The notes beneath the pieces were generated by a model, which did no database searches, was not told the origin of the DNA, and saw nothing but the letters and a program-made list of their open reading frames with translations. A stretch of 64,000 bases of DNA from contig OZ026524.1 in assembly GCA_964019695.1 (NCBI GenBank), positions 30,355,664 to 30,419,663 of the forward strand, given 5' to 3'. Positions 56,090 to 64,000 of this stretch are shown here, in pieces; positions within the stretch are counted from its first letter, which is position 1; each line of letters begins with the position of its first letter. Source of the DNA: Loripinus fragilis. Taxonomy: Eukaryota; Mollusca; Bivalvia; Lucinida; Lucinidae. A program made the position numbers and the translations under genes.

Positions 56090-56265
56090 TCTTAGCTACA
56101 GAGACTAGCTAGAATAGTGACATTTTCCTTGTGGAAATTTTACTCATACTAAATTAGCTAGAAAGCGAATGACAAAGGCGCTTACCAGATTGTGCCGATG
56201 CATAGGCTGGTCTGTCTTTTGTTATTCGCATGCAACAAGTTTGGTTTTCTCGCGACAAGACCCAT
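56090..56265 (+). mobile_element. MITE family B, right part
   Basis: CTTAGCTACAGAGACTAGCT with AGAA, a diverged core at 56180-56215, and TTGGTTTTCTCGCGACAAGA at the end. The left terminus is missing; a possible left end lies at 55620 (GGGAAAACCTGCCTTCTGGG). Confidence 0.65.
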
Positions 56266-56504
56266 TAGTTTGTACTTTTGATAAAGATAGCCTTTTTTGT
56301 ATGCGGAGAACGGCTCGTATCTTGCTTTAACATATTATCTTTGTCACTCATCTTATTACTTCTTATCTGCTGTCATGCTTATTTTTCATCTTGTGTTTTA
56401 CTTTGATATATGGTATATTTTCACCTTGTGTCTTCAGAATATATTTTATTTATATCAGAGAACATCACCATATTATCTTTCACTTAGTCTCTTAACTAAT
56501 TATC

Positions 56505-59070
56505 TTGAAACCTCAACACAACATCTCAGTCTCTCAGCTAACTAACATCTTTAGACATCACCATATTTCCTTGGTCTCTCAATTAATTATCATCTTACGA
56601 CATCACCATATTTCCTTGGTCTCTCAATTAATTATCATCTTTAGACATCACCATATTTTCTTGGTCTCTCAATTAATTATCATCTTTAGACATCACCATA
56701 TTTCCTTGGTCTCTCAATTAATTATCATCTTTAGACATCACCATATTTCCTTGGTCTCTCAATTGAATATCATCTTGAGACATCATCGCATTTCCTTGGT
56801 CTCTCAACTAATTATCATCTTGAGACATCATCGCATTTCCTTGGTCTCTCAACTAATTATCATCTTGATACATCATCACATTTCCTTGGTCTCTCAACTA
56901 ATTATCATCTTGAGACATCATCGCATTTCCTTGGTCTCTCAACTAATTATCATCTTGAGACATCATCGCATTTCCTTGGTCTCTCAACTAATTATCGTCT
57001 TGAGACATCATCACATTTCCTTGGTCTCTCAGCTAATTATCATCTTGATACATCACCACATTTCCTTGGTCTCTCAAATAATTATCATCTTGATACATCA
57101 TCACATTTCCTTGGTCTCTCAACTAATTATCATCTTGAGACATCATCACATTTCCTTGGTCTCTCAGCTAATTATCATCTTGAGACATCATCACATTTCC
57201 TTGGTCTCTCAATTAATTATCATCTTGAGACATCATCACATTTCCTTGGTCTCTCAACTAATTATCATCTTGAGACATCACCATATTTCCTTGGTCTCTC
57301 AACTAATTATCATCGTGAGACATCATCACATTTCCTTGGTCTCTCAACTAATTATCATCTTGAGACATCACCATATTTCCTTGGTCTCTCAACTAATTAT
57401 CATCTTGAGACATCATCACATTTCCTTGGTCTCTCAACTAATTATCATCTTGAGACATCACCATATTTCCTTGGTCTCTCAACTAATTATCATCGTGAGA
57501 CATCATCACATTTCCTTGGTCTCTCAACTAATTATCGTCTTGAGACATCATCACATTTCCTTGGTCTCTCAACTAATTATCGTCTTGAGACATCATCATA
57601 TTGTCTTGGTCTCTCAACTAATTATCGTCTTGAGACATCATCACATTTCCTTGGTCTCTCAGCTAATTATCATCTTGAGACATCATCACATTTCCTTGGT
57701 CTCTCAACTAATTATCGTCTTGAGACATCATCGCATTTCCTTGGTCTCTCAACTAATTATCATCTTGAGACATCACCATATTTCCTTGGTCTCTCAACTA
57801 ATTATCATCTTGAGACATCATCACATTTCCTTGGTCTCTCAGCTAATTATCATCTTGAGACATCATCACATTTCCTTGGTCTCTCAACTAATTATCATCT
57901 TGAGACATCATCACATTTCCTTGGTCTCTCAATTAATTATCGTCTTGAGACATCATCACATTTCCTTGGTCTCTCAACTAATTATCATCTTGAGACATTA
58001 TCATATTTCCTTGGTCCCTCAACTAAGTATCGTCTTGAGACATCATCACATTTCCTTGGTCTCTCAATTAATTATCGTCTTGAGACATCATCACATTTCC
58101 TTGGTCTCTCAACTAATTATCATCTTGAGACATCACCATATTTCCTTGGTCTCTCAACTAATTATCATCTTGAGACATCATCACATTTCCTTGGTCTCTC
58201 AACTAATTATCATCTTGAGACATCATCACATTTCCTTGGTCTCTCAACTAATTATCATCTTGAGACATCACCATATTTCCTTGGTCTCTCAACTAATTAT
58301 CATCTTGAGACATCATCACATTTCCTTGGTCTCTCAACTAATTATCATCTTGAGACATCATCACATTTCCTTGGTCTCTCAACTAATTATCATCTTGAGA
58401 CATCATCACATTTCCTTGGTCTCTCAACTAATTATCATCTTGAGACATCACCATATTTCCTTGGTCTCTCAACTAATTATCATCTTGAGACATCATCACA
58501 TTTCCTTGGTCTCTCAACTAATTATCATCTTGAGACATCATCGCATTTCCTTGGTCTCTCAACTAATTATCATCTTGAGACATCATCACATTTCCTTGGT
58601 CTCTCAACTAATTATCATCTTGAGACATCATCGCATTTCCTTGGTCTCTCAACTAATTATCATCGTGAGACATCATCACATTTCCTTGGTCTCTCAACTA
58701 ATTATCGTCTTGAGACATCATCACATTTCCTTGGTCTCTCAACTAATTATCATCGTGAGACATCATCGCATTTCCTTGGTCTCTCAACTAATTATCATCG
58801 TGAGACGTCATCGTAATTCCTTTGTCTCTCAATTATTTATCATCTTGAGACATCATCTTATTTCCTTGGTCTCTCAATCAATCCTCTTGAGGCATCATCA
58901 TATTGTTATGATCTCTCGACTAATTATCATCTTTAGACATCACCGAATTGTCTTGGTCTCTCAACTAAATATCATCTAAGGAATCAGTATATTACATTTG
59001 TCTCTCAGCTGCGTATTATCTTGAGACACCATGACCATATTGTCTTAGTCTCTCAGCTAATTATCATCTC
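56505..59070 (+). repeat. Satellite with a 45-bp unit, homogeneous block
   Basis: About 55 head-to-tail copies of a 45-bp unit: CATCTTGAGA, CATCATCACA, TTTCCTTGGT, CTCTCAACTA, ATTAT. Most copies differ at only one to three sites (CATCACCATA, CATCGTGAGA, CAGCTA, CATCATCGCA). Variant order suggests a four-unit (180-bp) segment copied within 57241-57600. Because 45 is divisible by three, an 824-codon frame runs through (repeat RHHHISLVSQLIIIL), and a second forward frame (HLETS...LGLSTNY) is also free of stops. Two open frames in the same DNA argue for unit arithmetic rather than selection for protein. Confidence 0.95.
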
Positions 59071-59073
59071 AAT

Positions 59074-59580
59074 TTGTTATGTCTCCGCCCTGGAAGTGTC
59101 GGGAGACATACTGTTTTCCCCTTGCGTCCATCTGTCTGTCCGTACATCTGTCTGTCCGTCACAAAATTGCGTCTGTTCTATAACTTGATTACCGTTAGAG
59201 AAACTACATACATTTGTAAAGCACATTCAGACAACGTGTCATGCACAAGGACCATACATCTTGCATGTTTATCTTTCAAATTGTTCCACTTGTGACATAA
59301 CTTAATGCATTTTTTGTCCGCTCTGTAAGTTGAACACTGTTTAAGCTATTTGGTTGAAACTTCATACACTTCTCGAGCACAACGAGACAATGTGTCATGC
59401 ACAAGAACCATGACTCTGCTTTGGATATTTAAGAGTTATATCCCTTTGATCCATTGCAATGCTATTTCGTGTCATATAGCTAAATGCTAGTAACATAGCT
59501 AAATGCAATTTTATGATATTTATTCCTAAAAGGGGGACACATCTGTTTTGTTTGTTGTTGTTTTTTTGTAGAAAAACATT
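59074..59580 (+). repeat. Interspersed repeat breaking the satellite, with a 185-bp tandem pair
   Basis: Starts GTCTCCGCCCTGGAAGTGTC then GGGAGACATACTG and GTCTGTCCGT repeats. 59225-59260 (GACAACGTGTCATGCACAAG) recurs at 59388-59420 (GACAATGTGTCATGCACAAG), as does the AAACT(T/A)CATACA part, so an internal unit is duplicated. No frame is supported. Confidence 0.65.
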
Positions 59581-59662
59581 TCTAGTTATCATCTTGAGAC
59601 ATCACGATAATATCTTGGTTTTGCAGCTTATTATCATTTGAATAATCACTGGGTTATCTTGG

Positions 59663-59822
59663 AGCCGCCCTGGTGTAGTGGATAAACTGCTCGCCTTATA
59701 AACCAGGGGTCGCTGGTTCGTTTCCCGGCTTCACCAGTCTGTCGGGTGAGACTTTTAGTCGTTGCCCCGTCTCCGTATGACCAAAGCTGTTGGTGGGACG
59801 TTAAACACAAACAAATAAAAAA
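59663..59822 (+). mobile_element. tRNA-derived SINE, family S2, complete, inserted in the satellite
   Basis: AGCCGCCCTGGTGTAGTGGA (box A), CGCTGGTTCGTTTCCCGG (box B), tail GTTGGTGGGACGTTAAACAC then AAACAAATAAA. ACTGG(G/A)TTATCTTGG occurs on both sides (59648 and 59823), a target-site duplication of about 15 bp made of satellite sequence. Confidence 0.9.
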
Positions 59823-59824
59823 AC

Positions 59825-60716
59825 TGGATTATCTTGGTCTCTAAGTTCGTAATCTTCTTGAGACAGGATTATATCATATTGGTCTCTCAGCTAGATATCA
59901 TCTTGAGATATCAATATATTATTTTAATCTCTCAACTAGTTATCATCCTGAGACATCATCATATTATCTTGGTCTCTCACTTGATTATCATCTTGAGACA
60001 TCATCAAATTATCTTTGTCTCTCAATTTATTATCATCTTGAGACATCATCATCGTATCTTGGTGTCTCAGCTTATTAACATCTTAAGACATCAACATATT
60101 ATCTTGGTTTGTCAGCTTGTTATCATCCTAATACATCACCATATTATCTTGGTCCCTCAGCTTAATATCGTCTTAAAACATATTATCTTCGTCTCGCCGC
60201 TAGGTATCATCTTGAGACATCACCATGTTATCTTGGTCCCTCAGCTAGTTATCATCTTGAGACATTTTCATATTTCCTTGATCCCTCAGTTAATTATTTT
60301 CTTGAGACACCAGCATATTAATTACGATTTTAGCTAATTATCTTCATAAATCACTAGCATTTTGAAACATCACCATATTTCCAAATTGGTCTCTTAACTA
60401 GTTCTCATCTTGAGACATTAATATATTATCTTGGACTCTCAGCTAATTATAATCTTGAGTCATCACCATGTTATCTTGGTCTCTCAGCTAGTTATCATCT
60501 TGAGACATCATCAAATTATCTTGGTCTCTTAATTCATTATCACCTTGAGACATCAACATATCTTGGTCTCTCAGCTAAACATCATCTTGAGACATCATCA
60601 TATCATCTTGGTCTCTCAGCTAGTTATCAACTCGAGACATCAACATATTATCCTGGTCTCTCAGCTAGTAATCATCTTGAGACATCATCATATTATCTTG
60701 GTCTCTCAGCTTATTA
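59825..60716 (+). repeat. Satellite with a 45-bp unit, diverged block 1
   Basis: Same unit with more changes and small gaps. The typical variant reads ATATTATCTTGGTCTCTCAG with CTAGTTATCATCTTGAGACA. The open frames at 59834-60337 and 60545-60874 are the satellite frame. Confidence 0.9.
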
Positions 60717-61054
60717 TTTTGTTTGTTTGTTTTGTTTGTTTGTTTTTGTTGCTTTACGTCCCATGTCAACAGCTATGGTCATTGCGGGACGGTCAGTTCT
60801 CTTACCACACGTTTTCCTGGGCAGGCTTGCGCAAGCGGTTAACCAGTAATTTGTGCACATACTTTCGGTTGTAACTGACAACAACCCTTCTTGAATAAAT
60901 CAGCGGAAGGGAGGAGAATGACCGTAGAAATTATTTCATGATCAATCTCCACGAAAGTATGGTACCGGGCCCGGATCGAACTCGCGACCCCTGGATCTGC
61001 AGTCAGACACGCATCTGTAGCCAGACATGTTACCGACTGCGCTACGCGGCCCGG
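60717..61054 (-). mobile_element. tRNA-derived SINE, family S3, inserted in the satellite
   Basis: Minus strand: CCGGGCCGCGTAGCGCAGTC with GGTAACATG (box A), GGGGTCGCGAGTTCGATCCG (box B), tail GCGGGACG...CCATAGCTGTTGACATGGGA with CGTAAAGCAAC and a (CAAA)n end. Satellite motif TCTCAGCTAATTAT stands on both sides. Confidence 0.85.
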
Positions 61055-63622
61055 TTCTCAGCTAATTATCATCTTGAGACATCATATTATCTTGATACCT
61101 CAATTTATTTTCATCTTGAGACAAAATCATAATATCTTAGCCTCTCAGCTAGATATCTCCTTGAGACATCACCATGTTATCTTGATCTCTCAGTTAATTA
61201 TTTGCTTGAGACACCAGCATATCAAATAGAGGTTTTTAGCTAATTATCTTCATGAACACTAGCATATTGAAACATCACCATATTTCCTAATTGGTCTCTT
61301 AACTAGTTATCATCTTGAGACATCACTGTATTATCTTGGTCTCTCAGCTAGTTATCATTTTGAGACATCGACATATTATCTTGTTCTCTTAGCTAATTAT
61401 CATCTTGAGACATCATCATATTATCTTGGTCTCTCAGCTTGTTATCATCTTGAGACATCATCATGTTATCTTGGTGTCTTAGCTGAGAAATCAACATTTT
61501 ATCTTGTTCTTTCAGCTAATTCTCATCTTGAGATATCATATTATCTTTATATCTCAATTTATTATCATCTTGAGACATCATCATATTATCTTAGTCTCTC
61601 AGCTAGATACCTCCTTGAGACATCACCATGTTATCTTGGTCTCTCAGTGAATTATTTTCTTTCGATACCAGCATGTTAAAATGGCTTTTAGCTTATTATC
61701 GCCATGAATCAGTAGCATCTTGTGACATCACCATATTTCCTAATTGGTCTCTTAGCTTTTTATCATCTTGCGACATCGTCATATTGTCTGGGTCTCTCAA
61801 ATTATAATCATCTTGAGACATCTTTATAATATCTTGGTCTCTCAGCTAGTTATCTTTTGAGACATCATCACATTATCTTGGTCTCTCAATTTATTACCAA
61901 CTTGAGATATCACCATATTATCTTGGTGTCTAAGCTAATTATCATCTTGAGAGATCAACAAATTATCTTGGTCTCTTAGCTAGTTATCATCTTGAGACAT
62001 CAACATATTATCTTGTTCTCTCAGCTAGTTATCATCTTGAGACATTACCATATTATATTGGTAGCTGTGCTAATTATCATCTTGAGACATCATCATATTG
62101 GCATGGTCTCTCAGCTATTTAACATCTTGAGACATTATCGTATCATCTTGGTCTCTCAGCTAGTTATCAGATTGAGACATCATCATATTATCTTGGTCTC
62201 TCAGCTAGTTATCAGATTGAGACATTACCATATTATCTTGGTCTCTTAGCTTATTATCATCTTGAGACATCATATTATCTTGGTCTCTCAGCTAGTAATC
62301 ATCTTGAGACATCATTATATAATCTTGGTCATTCAGCTAGTAATCATCTTGAGGCATCAACATATTATCTTGTTCTCTCAGGTAGTTATCGGATTGAGAC
62401 ATCATCATATTATCTTGGTCTCTCAGCTAGCTATCATCTTGAGACATCATCAAAGTATCTCCGTGTGAGACTCTCAATTTATTATCACCTTGAGACATCA
62501 ACATATCTTGGTCTCTCAGCTAATTATCATCTTGAGACATCAACATATTATCTTGGTTTCTCGGCAAATTATCATCTTGAGACATCACTGTATTATCCTT
62601 GTCTCTCAGCTAGTTATCATTTTGAGATATCACTGTATTATCTTGGTCTTTCAGCTAGTTATCATCTTGAGACATCACCATATTACCTTGTTCTCTCGGC
62701 TAATTATCATTTGAGACATCACTGTATTATCCTGGTCTCTCAGCTAGCTATCATTTTGAGATATCACTGTATTATCTTGGTCTTTCAGCTAGTTATCATC
62801 TTGAGACATCACTGTATTATCTTGGTCTTTCAGCTAGTTATCGTTTTGAGACATCACTGTATTATCTTGGTCTTTCAGCTAGTTATCATTTTGAGACATC
62901 ACTGTATTATCTTGGTCTTTCAGCTAGTTATTACCTTGAGACATCACCATATTATCTTGGTCTCTCGGCTAATTATCATTTGAGACAACACTGTATTATC
63001 TTGGTCTTTCAGCTAGTTATTACCTTGAGACATTACCATATTATCTTGGTCTCTCGGCTAATTATCATTTGAGACATCACTGTATTATCCTGGTCTCTCA
63101 GCTAGTTATCATTTTGAGACATCACTGTATTATCTTGGTCTCTCGGCTAATTATCATTTTGAGACATCACTGTATTATCTTGGTCTCTCAGCTAGTTATC
63201 ATTTTGAGACATCACTGTATTATCCTGGTCTCTCAGCTAGTTATCATTTTAAGACATCACTGTATTATCTTGGTCTCTCAGCTAGTTATCATCTTGAGAC
63301 ATCAACATATTGTCTTGGTCTCTCAGCTAGTTTTCATTTTGAGACATCACTGTATTATCCTGGTCTTTCAGCTAGTTATCATTTGAGACATCACTGTATT
63401 ATCCTGGTCTCTCAGCTAGTTATCGTTTTGAGACATCACTGTATTATCCTGGTCTTTCAGCTTTTTATCATCTTGAGACATCACTGTATTTTCTTGGTCT
63501 GTCAGCTAGTTATCGTTATGAGACATCACTATATTAGCCTGGTCTCTTAGCTAGTTATCATTTTGAGACATCACTGTATTATCCTGGTCTCTCAGCTAGT
63601 TATCTATTTGAGACATTATCAT
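61055..63622 (+). repeat. Satellite with a 45-bp unit, diverged block 2
   Basis: About 57 units. In 62580-63610 a distinct subtype prevails: ACATCACTGTATTATCCTGG, TCTCTCAGCTAGTTATCATT, TTGAG. It is more uniform than 61055-62500, so a second, local amplification is likely. The frames at 61992-62983 and 63069-63386 are satellite frames. Confidence 0.9.
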
Positions 63623-63624
63623 AT

Positions 63625-63815
63625 GGGCCGTGTCGCAAGAAAACATGTCTTCAGGATTTTTTTTTATACTTTTGGTCTTTTTATAATAAAATTAAAGACA
63701 ATTCATTTCTGAACTATGGACAAATTATTTCACAATAATATATATCCTATTGTTTAAGATATTGAATAAAACGTGAGAGCACAGTCACAAACATTCTAAT
63801 ATTATTATGTTGGCC
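63625..63815 (+). mobile_element. Insertion in the satellite, starting with a family B end
   Basis: GGGCCGTGTCGCAAGAAAAC with ATGTCTTCAGG is the left end of MITE family B. The rest to about 63815 is AT-rich and not matched to the element. Confidence 0.5.
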
Positions 63816-64000
63816 GTTCATCTAGTTGCCGTCTTGAGACATCATCCTATTATCTTGGTCTCTCAGCTTATTATTATCTTGGTTTCTCCTTGGTATCTCA
63901 GCTAATCACCATCTTTAGACATCACCACTTTATCTTGGTCTCTCATATAGTTATCATTTCTAGGCATTACCATGTTATTGCCTTGGTCTCTCAGGTAATT
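63816..64000 (+). repeat. Satellite with a 45-bp unit, continuing past the right edge
   Basis: CTTGAGACATCATCCTATTA, TCTTGGTCTCTCAGC and further diverged units reach the last base, so the full array is longer than the 7.5 kb seen here. Confidence 0.85.

Noticed and set aside
56505..58979. An 824-codon open frame on the plus strand
   Set aside because: It is the 45-bp satellite read in one frame. A second forward frame of the same units is open too, and no signal peptide, start context or non-repetitive domain is present.
56505..64000. CRISPR array
   Set aside because: The units are contiguous 45-bp tandem copies without unique spacers, in evidently animal DNA.

Overview
The window is repeat-rich, AT-rich animal genomic DNA. 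Introns follow GT-AG rules, tRNA-derived SINEs, LINE remnants, many miniature inverted-repeat elements and microsatellites are present, and there is no operon-like coding density. Together with an expanded set of invertebrate TNF-like ligand genes, this suggests a mollusc, most likely a bivalve. The species cannot be fixed from the sequence alone.

The protein-coding content I can support is a cluster of three TNF-superfamily ligand genes, called TNF-A, TNF-B and TNF-C here. TNF-A (+, exons 2622-2706 and 4929-5350) lacks its first exon, which probably lies left of the window. TNF-B (+, exons 21910-22131, 26968-27076, 28224-28633) is complete and encodes about 246 residues. TNF-C (-, exons 50140-49823, 43386-43296, 41295-40856) is complete and encodes about 282 residues. 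All share one architecture: a first exon with a type II signal anchor, a short stalk exon carrying a GAQ-L/M-S motif, and a last exon with the whole TNF homology domain ending in FFG. Where visible, intron 1 is phase 0 and intron 2 is phase 1. A second signal-anchor exon with its own TATA-like box lies inside TNF-C intron 1 (47564-47346, -) and may be an alternative first exon or the relic of a fourth gene. B and C converge on each other.

Layout. 0-6 kb: TNF-A and small inverted-repeat elements. 6.5-10 kb: nested DNA transposons. 10-18 kb: SINE, a non-LTR retrotransposon split by a 1.57-kb insertion, and an L1-like remnant. 18-21 kb: an AATTAC-rich element and microsatellites. 21.4-28.7 kb: TNF-B. 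32-38.2 kb: a dense field of long inverted repeats whose hairpins share one apex motif but carry different arms. 40.8-50.4 kb: TNF-C, with introns packed with MITEs, SINEs and a (CA)n tract. 50.5-56.3 kb: mostly mobile-element debris. 56.5 kb to the right edge: a satellite with a 45-bp unit, homogeneous on the left and diverged and interrupted on the right. Its long open frames follow from a unit length divisible by three and are not regarded as genes.

The three ligands would act at the cell surface or after shedding, as trimeric signals to TNF receptors in immunity or apoptosis. That role is inferred from the family.
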